Positions 9,461 to 17,149 of a stretch of 43,331 bases of DNA are shown here, piece by piece. The notes beneath the pieces were generated by a model. The model had not been told where the DNA came from. It made no database searches and worked only from the letters and a program-made list of their open reading frames with translations. Positions within the stretch are counted from its first letter, which is position 1. Each line of letters opens with the position of its first letter. Made by a program: the position numbers and the translations under genes. Origin of the DNA: Synergistaceae bacterium (GTDB lineage Bacteria > Synergistota > Synergistia > Synergistales > Aminobacteriaceae); NCBI GenBank assembly GCA_012521675.1, contig JAAYLU010000007.1, forward strand, positions 1 through 43,331, in the 5' to 3' direction.

Positions 9461-10395
9461 TGCCCCATCTGAGGGTCATATCGTCAGGCGGCGCCTCCAG
9501 CAGAAGGCTTCTGGCCTCCGAGCTGGAGGCGCTCAAGAAAAAGGGACGGGCCCATGCGAGCACTCGCGAAGGTGGCGATTGGCACGAGATAATCTCCGCG
9601 GGGCAGACCATGGGGCTGTTCGAGGAGAGGCGGGTCACTGTGGTCGAGTCCGCCGAGAAGCTCGGCCCCTTCCCGGACGAGCTGATAGCGGGCCTCGAGG
9701 ACGAGGATGCGGTCGAGGTCCTGCTTCTCGTCTACGAGAAGGATCCGGGAAAGACCTTCCCCCCCGCCGCCAAGAAGAAGATGTCGTTCGTCAAGGGGGA
9801 GTCGGTCCCATACTGGTCATCCCAGAGGAAAAGATGGCTGCTGGACATAGCGAGAGGGCAGGGGGCGGTGCTCGATGACGCCGCCGCCGCCCTGTTGGTG
9901 GAGCTCCTGGACGATCCGGAGGAGGTGCGTACGGAGCTCGACAAGCTGACCGGCTACGCGGACGGCGCCCGCATAGACGCAGACATGGTAAAGCGCCTCT
10001 CCTTCGACGAGGGGAGAAACCTGATGCTCAAGTTCCTCGACTCCTTCTGCCAGGGCAGGGCCTCCGACGTGCTGGCCCTCATGGAGCGGTTCAAGAGGGA
10101 GCCCTCCGTTCTGCCGCTTCTCACGGGCCTGTACAACAGGATCAGGCCCGCCTTCTACCTCGGGGCTCTCCCTCCCGCCGCGGCCGCCAGGGCCATGAGG
10201 GCCCTCAAGATCAACGATTATCCTATCAGGATGGCGAAGGAGGCTCTTCGGCACTACTCGCCAAGCGCCCTGTCCGAGCTCGCCTTCGGACTAGTCGCCC
10301 TATCGTGGAGGGAGAAGTCGACCCTCGCGGAGGGATGGCCGGGCTTCGAGGTCCTCGTGTTGAAATGCATGGGCGAAGCGGGAAGCGGGGGATAG
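9460..10395 (+). CDS. holA: DNA polymerase III delta subunit
   Basis: 311 residues, normal for HolA. Delta opens the beta sliding clamp within the clamp-loader complex; it is AAA-like but has lost the Walker A motif, as seen here. Recognisable features are the N-terminal opening segment SSRRLLASELEALKKK, the middle block LLLVYEKDPGKTFP and the late YNRIRPAFYLG...HYS stretch. The GTG start shares one base with the leuS TAG stop. It is the last gene of the radA-to-holA run and faces rpsT, an arrangement common in bacteria (holA beside rpsT). Confidence 0.85.
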   Translation: MPHLRVISSGGASSRRLLASELEALKKKGRAHASTREGGDWHEIISAGQTMGLFEERRVTVVESAEKLGPFPDELIAGLEDEDAVEVLLLVYEKDPGKTFPPAAKKKMSFVKGESVPYWSSQRKRWLLDIARGQGAVLDDAAAALLVELLDDPEEVRTELDKLTGYADGARIDADMVKRLSFDEGRNLMLKFLDSFCQGRASDVLALMERFKREPSVLPLLTGLYNRIRPAFYLGALPPAAAARAMRALKINDYPIRMAKEALRHYSPSALSELAFGLVALSWREKSTLAEGWPGFEVLVLKCMGEAGSGG

Positions 10396-10398
10396 GAC

Positions 10399-10430
10399 AA
10401 AAAAAAGCTGAACGTTTTGCTCGTTCAGCT
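10399..10430 (-). terminator. Intrinsic terminator of rpsT
   Basis: A perfect 9-base stem (AGCTGAACG at 10406-10414, CGTTCAGCT at 10422-10430) with a 7-base loop. On the minus strand it is followed by a run of eight T residues interrupted only at its end. It lies 27 bases past the rpsT stop and just after the convergent holA stop, so it may also slow holA transcripts. Confidence 0.9.
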
Positions 10431-10457
10431 GGGTTCCTGGTCTGTCAAAGGGTGTTC

Positions 10458-10739
10458 CTATTCGGGTTGCTCCACAGCGGAGAGCCCTTTGACCTTCTTG
10501 GTGATCATGGATTTTCTTCGCGCCGCCGTGTTTCTGTGCATTACTCCCTTCACGACAGCCTTGTCGATAACGCTCTGGGCGACTGCAAGTTGCGTCAGGG
10601 CAAGAGCCTCGTCTCCGCCTTCGACCGCTTTCAGGACTTTTTTAACGGCGTTCTTGCAACGAGTCTTCCAGAACCGATTGTAAAGCCTGTTCCTTTCGTT
10701 TGTCCTCATTCGTTTGATCGCTGATTTCGTATTCGGCAT
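10458..10739 (-). CDS. rpsT: 30S ribosomal protein S20
   Basis: 93 residues, highly basic, beginning MPNTKSAIKRMRTNERNR, the standard S20 start. S20 binds 16S rRNA early in 30S assembly. The ATG at 10739 has GGAGGAGGTG just upstream; the extra 11 codons to 10772 contain that ribosome site and are not coding. It is a single-gene transcript with its own promoter and terminator, convergent with holA and divergent from the RocB-like gene. Confidence 0.96.
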   Translation of the reverse strand: MPNTKSAIKRMRTNERNRLYNRFWKTRCKNAVKKVLKAVEGGDEALALTQLAVAQSVIDKAVVKGVMHRNTAARRKSMITKKVKGLSAVEQPE

Positions 10740-10770
10740 GTTGTTCACCTCCTCCCGACACAACCGCGCC

Positions 10771-10800
10771 ATTTTAGCACGGTTTAGGATGCTTATGCAA
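10771..10800 (-). promoter_or_regulatory. Probable sigma-70 promoter of rpsT
   Basis: On the minus strand TTGCAT (10800-10795), an 18-base spacer and TAAAAT (10776-10771), with an extended TGC before the -10. It is placed about 32 bases before the rpsT start codon. Confidence 0.6.
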
Positions 10801-10948
10801 GAGAGAGCCGGGCGAAATTTTTAGCCTTCCCGGTCTCCGCATCGCAGGGCTCGATTCCGATCTACGCTGGCGATGGTCGGAATAGCAGTGTTTTTGGTGT
10901 ATTATATTGCGACGCTTGGCAGGATATATGAGAATAGGAGAGAAAAGT

Positions 10949-12613
10949 GTGAAAAAAAGGCCTGTGATCGATAAGAATGAACTATACAGCCTGCTGCTGG
11001 ACTTTGTGAGGATTCCAAGCGTGTCTCCGTCGATGGAATTCGAGAACAAGGCGGCCCGGTTTATATACGACAGGCTGGCGCGCTTGCCCTATTTCAGGGA
11101 ACATCCGGAGGACCTCCGGCTTCTCCCGCTCGAGGACGATCCTTATGAAAGGCACTTTCTCGCCGCCATGGTGCGAAGCCGAAACACGACGGGGAACACG
11201 GTGCTCCTGGGAGGACATTTCGACGTCGTGACCGTGGCTTCCTGTGGCGATCTTGCCCATTTCGCCTTCGATCCGGAGGAATACACCGCTCGTCTTGACG
11301 CCGATTCCCTTCTGGAAGGGGCAGCGCGGGATCTGGGGAGCGGAGAATGGCTTTTCGGACGTGGCGTGGCCGATATGAAAAGCGGCCTCGCGGCGGGGAT
11401 CGCCCTCCTGGAAGGAGCGGCGGCGAGCGCCGAGTGGCTTTACTCCAATATCATGCTGATCGCCGTTCCCGACGAGGAGGTGAACTCGACCGGGATGCTC
11501 TCGGCAGCTCAGCACCTGGCACGTCTGCAGAGAGACGAAGGGCTGAGATATCTCGGCTTCATAGAGCTGGAACCGACATTTGCCCCGGGAGACGGCGGGG
11601 GGCCCGCCATATATCTCGGCACCATCGGGAAGATAAACACCTTCTTCTTCTGCGCCGGGAAGGAGACGCACGTCGGGGAGTATTACGAGGGCTTCGGGGC
11701 CTCGCAGGTCCTGTCCCGGATCAACCTTGAGCTTGAAGGAAACCCTCGCTATTCGGATACCTTCGAAGGCGTCATTTATCCCCCCTTCGGCTGCATGCGC
11801 CAGTCCGACCTCAGGGATGAGTACTCGGCTACGATCATGTCTCGCGGTTTCTCCTTCTACGGATATTTGACGTCCACTAAACTCCCGGTCGAGATTTTGG
11901 AGGAGATAAAAGACGTGGCGAAACGGGCCGTGGCGGACAGCGTTTCTTCACTGGATCGGAATGCGACGGAGTTCGCGCGGTCGAGCGGACGTGAGACGGA
12001 TTTTCAAAGGTGGAAACCTACCGTCGTCTCATTCCGGGAGCTCGAGGAGACGGTCAGGCAAAAGTTGGGAGGGGAGTTCGACTCGCTGGTCGAGGACACC
12101 CTTGCCGCAACGGCCTCCACGGACGATACAAGGATGAAGGCGATAAGGCTCGTCGAAAGATTGTTCGAGGCGGGTGGGCTGAGGCCACCTCTGGTGGTTG
12201 TCGGATTCCTGCCTCCGTGGTACCCTCACAGGGCCAATTACAATCTCACCGACGCAGAGCGCGATATGGTGCGTATATCCGGGGAAATCGCGGCCGAGGC
12301 TCGTGAGCGGCACGGTATCCAGCTTGAAATCCGCCCGTTTTTCGAGGGCGTCTCGGATCTGAGCTACTGCGGTTTCCAAGGAGATGCCAAGGAGATGGAG
12401 GCGTTCGCCCGAAACATGCCGGGTTGGAGAAGGCTTTACAGTTTGCCGACCGAGGCGTTGGGGGAACTGGATATCCCGATCCTTAACTTCGGGCCCGTGG
12501 GCAGGGATGCCCATAAAAATACAGAGAGGCTTCACTTGCCCTTCTACCTGGACGTCTACCCGAAGCTGCTGTGCAGTGCGGTGGCAAAGGTGTCGGAGCG
12601 GGGCGGTCTCTGA
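10949..12613 (+). CDS. RocB-like M20 peptidase family protein
   Basis: 554 residues, the length of RocB (arginine utilisation protein), a large M20 metallopeptidase relative. Metal-site motifs are visible: GGHFDVV (His90, Asp92), GRGVADMKSG and PDEEVNSTGML; the late SDLSYCGFQGD and NFGPVGRDAHKNTERLH stretches are also family-like. The exact reaction of RocB is not established; it is linked to arginine or peptide catabolism. The GTG at 10949 has AGGAG 8 bases upstream and is preferred over the ATG at 10928 or TTG at 10907. It stands alone beside replication and translation genes, and its codons look slightly more AT-rich. Confidence 0.82.
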   Translation: MKKRPVIDKNELYSLLLDFVRIPSVSPSMEFENKAARFIYDRLARLPYFREHPEDLRLLPLEDDPYERHFLAAMVRSRNTTGNTVLLGGHFDVVTVASCGDLAHFAFDPEEYTARLDADSLLEGAARDLGSGEWLFGRGVADMKSGLAAGIALLEGAAASAEWLYSNIMLIAVPDEEVNSTGMLSAAQHLARLQRDEGLRYLGFIELEPTFAPGDGGGPAIYLGTIGKINTFFFCAGKETHVGEYYEGFGASQVLSRINLELEGNPRYSDTFEGVIYPPFGCMRQSDLRDEYSATIMSRGFSFYGYLTSTKLPVEILEEIKDVAKRAVADSVSSLDRNATEFARSSGRETDFQRWKPTVVSFRELEETVRQKLGGEFDSLVEDTLAATASTDDTRMKAIRLVERLFEAGGLRPPLVVVGFLPPWYPHRANYNLTDAERDMVRISGEIAAEARERHGIQLEIRPFFEGVSDLSYCGFQGDAKEMEAFARNMPGWRRLYSLPTEALGELDIPILNFGPVGRDAHKNTERLHLPFYLDVYPKLLCSAVAKVSERGGL

Positions 12614-12664
12614 CTTAAGCGGGCCGGATACGTGTGCGCCGGCCGGAAATAGGGGGCAGGCTCT

Positions 12665-14605
12665 ATGTTGGTTCCGTCGATGGACTCCGTTTTTGGCCCG
12701 GACGGCGTACTCAAGGGAAGATTTCCAGGTTTTGAATACAGAGAGGAGCAGGCCGAGCTGGCAGAGGCGGTCGGCGAGGCTCTGTCCACGGATGAGTCAT
12801 TCATCCTGGCGGCCGAGGCACCTCCGGGGGTAGGCAAGACCTTCGCCCTGCTGGCCCCAGCCATGCTTCGCGCGGCCGCGACCAATGAGACGATCCTCTT
12901 CCTCACGGCCAGCATCCCCCTGCAGGAGCAGCTGATAATAAAGGACCTGCCTCGCCTCAACTCTCTGCTGGGGCTGAGCCTGCCCTTCGGCCTTTTAAAG
13001 GGCAAGGGCAACTACGCCTGCCTCTCCAGGGCCGAGGAGGTCTATGAAGGAGAGGACGGACGCCAGGGGTACCTTTCACAAGGCGACGGAGGGCTGGCCT
13101 CGATGGAGATCGCGGAATGGTTGAGCAGAACCGTCACAGGCGATCTCTCGGAATTGCCCCTTTCTCCCGATTCTCCGGCCGTGAGCAGGATTGCCGCCTT
13201 TCCACGCATGTGCAGGGGGTTTCGGTGCCCCAGGCGAGGTGAGTGCTTCGTGCAGAGGGTCCTGAAGGCGGCGAAGGACTGGCGGGTCGTAGTGGCGAAC
13301 TACCATCTCTTCTTCTCTTACCTCCTCGCCGCCGGGAAGCCCTTCCCCGTGCATTACGACATCCTGATATGCGACGAGGCCCATCGTCTGAGCGAGGCGG
13401 GACGCTCGTCCATGACCGTATCGGCCTCGGACGACGATATGGCGCGGCTGCTGCGCGCCCGTTCTTTCACGGAGGCATTGGCGGATATCGAGAAGGGGGG
13501 AAGGGATATCGCTCCGGCCCTCTCTCTCTCCACGGAGATAAGGGAGGAGTCCGCCCGTTTCTTCGAGCTGCTCGACGCTCTTCTGCCCGGAAGGAAGGAG
13601 ATAATAACCGCACGCAACGAGGAGCTGCTCCAGGGACAGAGGATCCTATCGGGGAAGGTGGCGGACCTTCTGGCCTTTCTCGAACCCTTCCTGACGGGCG
13701 ATGAAGTCCTGGATGGCGTGGACGACGGTGGACAGCCGGCATGGCTCGAGGAGTGCAGAAGGGCGAAGAGGAGCCTCGCCTGGTGCACGGAGGTGACCGA
13801 GTACCCGTCCTGGGCCTACTGGAAGAGTGATAGATCGCTTCACAGTTCGCCCGTATCCCCGGGGGAGGAGCTGTCGGCCGCGCTCTTATCGTCCCCCGCG
13901 AAAAAGATGATCTTTATCTCCGCGACCTTGACGATAGGGGAGAGGCTCGACTACTGGAGCAGGGAGACGGGGATAGTTCCCGACAGGCTGTTCGTCTGCG
14001 GGTCGCCCTTCGAACTGGCCGAACAGATGGAGATCATAGTCGTCGACACGGGGCTTGACGTCATGAACCCCGCCTACGACGGTACCATATGCAGGGTGGT
14101 GGAGAAGCTGGTGGAGGCAAACGGCGGCGCCACCTTGGTGTTGCTGGCCTCCCACAGGCTGTTGCGCAAGGTCGCGGGGGTTCTGAAGGGAAAAAAAAGA
14201 GGCTACAGGGTGCTTGTCCAGGGAGAGGGGCCCAGGAGCGATCTGCTTGAGGCGTTCAGAGACGATCCGTCGTCGGTGCTGGTGGGCACTGCCTCCTTCC
14301 GCGAGGGAGTGGACATCCCCGGAGAGGGGCTGACCCAGGTCATCATCGATAGGATACCCTTCCCGCATCCCGCGGACCCTCTTGTGCAGGCTCGAAACGC
14401 CCTTGAAGGCAGGGAGTCGTTCGCTCGCTCTACCCTTCCGGAGGCGAAGATGCTGCTCAGGCAGGCGGCCGGCAGGCTGATAAGAAGCCGGGATGACCGA
14501 GGAAAAGTGGCGATCCTGGACGGCAGGGTTCTGAGCAAGACCGAGTGGAGGATCCCGGCGGCTCTTCCGAAGGTTAAATATCGGCGGCTGGTCGTATCCT
14601 CTTGA
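12665..14605 (+). CDS. DinG/XPD-type ATP-dependent DNA helicase with Fe-S cluster
   Basis: 646 residues, superfamily 2 helicase. Walker A is APPGVGKT (52-59) and Walker B is DEAH (237-240). Four cysteines at 119, 183, 188 and 194 are spaced as in the XPD/DinG 4Fe-4S domain. C-terminal motifs are VGTASFREGVDIPG (motif V) and LLRQAAGRLIRSRDD (motif VI). Unlike the long Gram-positive DinG there is no N-terminal exonuclease domain, so it resembles E. coli DinG or YoaA. Such enzymes unwind 5'-to-3' and clear R-loops, D-loops or G-quadruplexes. The ATG at 12665 lies behind GGGGGCAGG, 51 bases after the RocB-like gene, so they may be cotranscribed. Confidence 0.88.
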   Translation: MLVPSMDSVFGPDGVLKGRFPGFEYREEQAELAEAVGEALSTDESFILAAEAPPGVGKTFALLAPAMLRAAATNETILFLTASIPLQEQLIIKDLPRLNSLLGLSLPFGLLKGKGNYACLSRAEEVYEGEDGRQGYLSQGDGGLASMEIAEWLSRTVTGDLSELPLSPDSPAVSRIAAFPRMCRGFRCPRRGECFVQRVLKAAKDWRVVVANYHLFFSYLLAAGKPFPVHYDILICDEAHRLSEAGRSSMTVSASDDDMARLLRARSFTEALADIEKGGRDIAPALSLSTEIREESARFFELLDALLPGRKEIITARNEELLQGQRILSGKVADLLAFLEPFLTGDEVLDGVDDGGQPAWLEECRRAKRSLAWCTEVTEYPSWAYWKSDRSLHSSPVSPGEELSAALLSSPAKKMIFISATLTIGERLDYWSRETGIVPDRLFVCGSPFELAEQMEIIVVDTGLDVMNPAYDGTICRVVEKLVEANGGATLVLLASHRLLRKVAGVLKGKKRGYRVLVQGEGPRSDLLEAFRDDPSSVLVGTASFREGVDIPGEGLTQVIIDRIPFPHPADPLVQARNALEGRESFARSTLPEAKMLLRQAAGRLIRSRDDRGKVAILDGRVLSKTEWRIPAALPKVKYRRLVVSS

Positions 14606-14699
14606 AGAGTTTGTAACCGGAGAGAGGGCACACTGGGGACGACGACCGGAGCCGCCGGTGTCCTCCGTGCCCCAGTCGCGGGACAGCCGCGGATACGAC
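14591..14699. other. Multi-stem structured non-coding element
   Basis: A 9-base inverted repeat, GTCGTATCC at 14591-14599 (inside the helicase 3' end) and GGATACGAC at 14691-14699, encloses two further stems. One is ACTGGGG (14632-14638) with CCCCAGT (14670-14676), containing ACCGG/CCGGT. The other is CGCGG (14677-14681) with CCGCG (14687-14691), whose last base overlaps the outer arm. There is no T-run. The rpmH promoter begins 21 bases later. It could be a 3' processing or stabilising structure for the helicase mRNA, or a small RNA; function unknown. Confidence 0.4.
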
Positions 14700-14719
14700 T
14701 GATTGGGATGAAAATCCTG

Positions 14720-14748
14720 TTGCCCGCGACGAGGGTGTGTGATATAGT
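14720..14748 (+). promoter_or_regulatory. Sigma-70 promoter of rpmH-rnpA
   Basis: TTGCCC at 14720-14725, exactly 17 bases, then TATAGT at 14743-14748. The 5' leader that follows holds a short hairpin (GCCGTC at 14766-14771 with GACGGC at 14775-14780) before the AGGAGG ribosome site of rpmH. Confidence 0.8.
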
Positions 14749-14811
14749 ATCGAAGCTGAAAAAACGCCGTCCAAGACGGCTTGCTTTTATCGTTGTCAGG
14801 AGGTGTCGTCG

Positions 14812-14946
14812 TTGAAACGTACGTTCCAGCCGCATAACAGGCCGAGAAAAAGGAAGATGGGTTTTCTCGCCAGATCGAGTTCGCCCGCGGGCCGTCGCAT
14901 ACTCCGGAACCGCAGGAGAAAGGGCCGCTCCAGACTGGCCGTGTAG
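14812..14946 (+). CDS. rpmH: 50S ribosomal protein L34
   Basis: A 44-residue very basic protein starting from TTG: KRTFQPHNRPRKRKMGFLAR and ending RKGRSRLAV, the canonical L34 sequence. AGGAGG at 14798-14803 is 8 bases before the TTG. L34 binds 23S rRNA in the large subunit. It heads the conserved rpmH-rnpA-yidD-yidC-jag run. No dnaA lies upstream, so the classic origin neighbourhood is only partly kept. Confidence 0.97.
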   Translation: MKRTFQPHNRPRKRKMGFLARSSSPAGRRILRNRRRKGRSRLAV

Positions 14947-14949
14947 CCT

Positions 14950-15351
14950 TTGAGGTTCTTCTTCCCTCAGTCTTCTCGCCTGAAAAGAGGGTGGGAGTTC
15001 GACGTTGTCATCCGCACCGGTGGTCTGCTGAGAGGCGAACTGGTGCGGTTGTCGTTTGTGAAAGGCGTGGAGGGCAAAATCAGAGTGGGCATGGCTGTGG
15101 GAAAGAGGCAGGGAAAGTCTCACGAGAGGAACAGAGGGCGAAGGATGCTCAGGGAGGCCTTTCGCAGGCTGTTGCCTTGGATGCGCGACGACGTGTGGAT
15201 CGTGGCTCGCCTGAGCCGTGCGGGCATGAAATCCGGGGCCAGGGAGATCTACGAGGAGCTGTCAAGGCTTCTGGCAAAGGGCGGATTTATGCTTCCTGAA
15301 TGGCCGGGTCCGAACTGGGACGATCCCTCGAAAGGCGTGGCGGAGCAATGA
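14950..15351 (+). CDS. rnpA: Ribonuclease P protein component
   Basis: 133 residues starting from TTG three bases after the rpmH stop. The protein binds the RNase P RNA and helps position pre-tRNA leaders. Visible marks are the N-terminal [18 protein letters not shown] and the family motif [14 protein letters not shown] (the RNR motif). The C-terminus (about 110-133, ending [13 protein letters not shown]) is longer than usual and overlaps the yidD start by 4 bases (ATGA), so the two are coupled. Confidence 0.93.
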   Translation: MRFFFPQSSRLKRGWEFDVVIRTGGLLRGELVRLSFVKGVEGKIRVGMAVGKRQGKSHERNRGRRMLREAFRRLLPWMRDDVWIVARLSRAGMKSGAREIYEELSRLLAKGGFMLPEWPGPNWDDPSKGVAEQ

Positions 15352-15611
15352 CGCCGGCCTCGTGGACCGGAGTGAAGCTCATCAGGGGCTACCAGCTTTT
15401 TATCTCCCCCCTGCTAGGACATAACTGCAGGTTTCATCCGACGTGTTCGCAGTACGCGATCGACGCCCTGACCATGCATGGCTTCTTCAAGGGCTCGTAT
15501 TACGCCCTTATAAGGCTTTTCAAGTGCGCCCCATGGCACCCCGGAGGATACGACCCAGTACCGCCGGTGCCTGAAGATTCGGGGCTTAATCGTACGAGGA
15601 CGGTGATTTAA
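15348..15611 (+). CDS. yidD: Membrane protein insertion efficiency factor YidD
   Basis: 87 residues with the conserved core [15 protein letters not shown], then [27 protein letters not shown], which is diagnostic for YidD. It is a small amphipathic, membrane-associated protein that assists YidC-dependent insertion. The ATG at 15348 overlaps the rnpA stop (ATGA). An in-frame start at 15300 would lie wholly inside rnpA and is less likely. Confidence 0.95.
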   Translation: MTPASWTGVKLIRGYQLFISPLLGHNCRFHPTCSQYAIDALTMHGFFKGSYYALIRLFKCAPWHPGGYDPVPPVPEDSGLNRTRTVI

Positions 15612-15612
15612 G

Positions 15613-16401
15613 GTGGGTGCTATTTGGAAGTTGGGTGGAGACCTTATGATGAGGCTGATGGAGTTCGTTCACGGCTTCACCGGGTCTTGGGGATTTGCGA
15701 TAATTGTCCTCACTCTGATCGTTCGGTTGCTTCTGCATCCTCTGACGAGAAAGCAGATGGACAGCATGCAGAAGATGCAGAAGTTGCAGCCCCGTATCAA
15801 GATGCTGCAGGAGAAGTACAAGGACGACAAGGAGGCCCTTAACAGGGAGATGATGGCGCTCTACAAGGAGAACAAGGTCAACCCGGCCGCGGGATGCCTT
15901 CCTCTGCTGGTGCAGCTGCCGGTCTTCATTCTGCTGTACCGGGTGCTTACAAACTACGATTTTTCCGGAGTCTCCTTCCTGTGGATACAGCTTGACGGCT
16001 CGGTACTTACCACCCTGGCCGAGGCGCTCAAGATGACGGTCGAGAAGGAGCAGCTAGGCATAATCGCCGTCATCTACGGGATAATGGCAAATCCCTACGC
16101 CCTGATCAACATCGGGGTCTATCTGCCGAACCTCCTTCTGCTTCTCGCAATAGGCTTCCTCACATGGTATCAGCAACAGCTCACCTCCAGCGGCAACCCG
16201 CAGATGTCCACGATGAACTGGTTCATGCCGCTCTTCCTGACATTCATCTGCCTCAGCCTGCCCGGCGGCGTGCTTCTTTACTGGGGAGTCTCGTCGCTTC
16301 TGGGAGTGTTGCAACAGCTGAGCACCGCGAGACGGACCAAGTTGGAGATGCAGCAGAAGCCCACCCTGCTCAGGGACAAACCGACCAAGAGCGGAGACTA
16401 G
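15613..16401 (+). CDS. yidC: Membrane protein insertase YidC (Oxa1 family, short type)
   Basis: 262 residues, the short YidC/SpoIIIJ-type length without the large periplasmic domain of Gram-negative YidC. The insertase core is clear: a first helix FAIIVLTLIVRLLLHPLTRK with the functional arginine, a charged cytoplasmic coiled-coil hairpin (about 48-90), LPLLVQLPVFILLYRVL, and two or three later helices ending FICLSLPGGVLLYWGVSSLLG. The GTG at 15613 follows yidD by one base; an ATG at 15646 behind GGTGGAG is an alternative start. No lipoprotein signal is seen. Confidence 0.93.
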   Translation: MGAIWKLGGDLMMRLMEFVHGFTGSWGFAIIVLTLIVRLLLHPLTRKQMDSMQKMQKLQPRIKMLQEKYKDDKEALNREMMALYKENKVNPAAGCLPLLVQLPVFILLYRVLTNYDFSGVSFLWIQLDGSVLTTLAEALKMTVEKEQLGIIAVIYGIMANPYALINIGVYLPNLLLLLAIGFLTWYQQQLTSSGNPQMSTMNWFMPLFLTFICLSLPGGVLLYWGVSSLLGVLQQLSTARRTKLEMQQKPTLLRDKPTKSGD

Positions 16402-16498
16402 CCCGCGCAGCTTGGAGACCGAGAGAGGTTCGATAGGCACCGGAGTCCTCGTTGAGTCCGCAAGTCAGTGTCTTTTGGGAAATGGAAGGAGGATTATA

Positions 16499-17149
16499 GT
16501 GACCGAAAATATTCTTGTTCTGGACGTGGCCTCCGTCGAGGAGGCCAGAAGGAGCGCGGCCGAGACTTGGGAGCTCGATCTGGAGGATGTGACAGTAAAA
16601 GTCCTTGAGGAGGAGAAGAGCTTCTTTGGCCTTCTTGGCCGGAAACTCAGGGTCGAAGCCCGTCCTCTCGCCCCCCTTCAGCTCTTGAAGGGAAGAGGAG
16701 TTGTAGACAACCTGCTTGAGTTGATGAATCTGCACGTGACCTCCGAGATAGCGGAGGACGGCAGGATCAATCTCTCCGGCCCCGACGCCGGGATAGTAAT
16801 TGGAAAGCACGGCGAGACCCTGAAGGCCACGGAGTACCTGCTGAACCTGATCGCAAGGGACGTCGGGGAAGGCCGCAGGATAGTGCTCGACAGCGATGGA
16901 TACAGGGAGAGACGCGAGCAGAGCCTTCAGCGCCTGGCCCTCGCCGCGGCGCGCAAGTGCGCCGACAGGGGAAGGCCCGCCCACCTAGAGCCGATGACCA
17001 GCTGGGAGAGAAGGATAGTGCACCTCGCGCTCAAGGATAATCCCGATGTGGAGACAAGGTCCGTCGGAGAGCCTCCCTCGCGCAAAGTGGTGGTGTATCC
17101 GCTTCGCAGAGGTAACTTAAACGGGAGAGCCTACAGAAGGGGCTCCTGA
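16499..17149 (+). CDS. jag: RNA-binding protein Jag / KhpB
   Basis: 216 residues with the Jag N-terminal domain (VTENILVLDVASVEEARR; the KSFFGLLGRKLRVEA block), a KH domain (about 90-150, with GIVIGKHGETLKATEYLLN) and an R3H domain (SWERRIVHLALKDNPDVETRS, Arg-x3-His). It binds RNA and is linked to cell elongation and division control. The GTG at 16499 has AAGGAGG at 16486-16492; the upstream in-frame extension to 16412 lacks one. Its TGA shares bases with the lgt ATG (TGATG). Confidence 0.93.
   Translation: MTENILVLDVASVEEARRSAAETWELDLEDVTVKVLEEEKSFFGLLGRKLRVEARPLAPLQLLKGRGVVDNLLELMNLHVTSEIAEDGRINLSGPDAGIVIGKHGETLKATEYLLNLIARDVGEGRRIVLDSDGYRERREQSLQRLALAAARKCADRGRPAHLEPMTSWERRIVHLALKDNPDVETRSVGEPPSRKVVVYPLRRGNLNGRAYRRGS

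Noticed and set aside
14591-14811. Possible chromosome origin next to rpmH
   Set aside because: No dnaA or dnaN nearby, no cluster of DnaA boxes and no long AT-rich unwinding stretch was seen.
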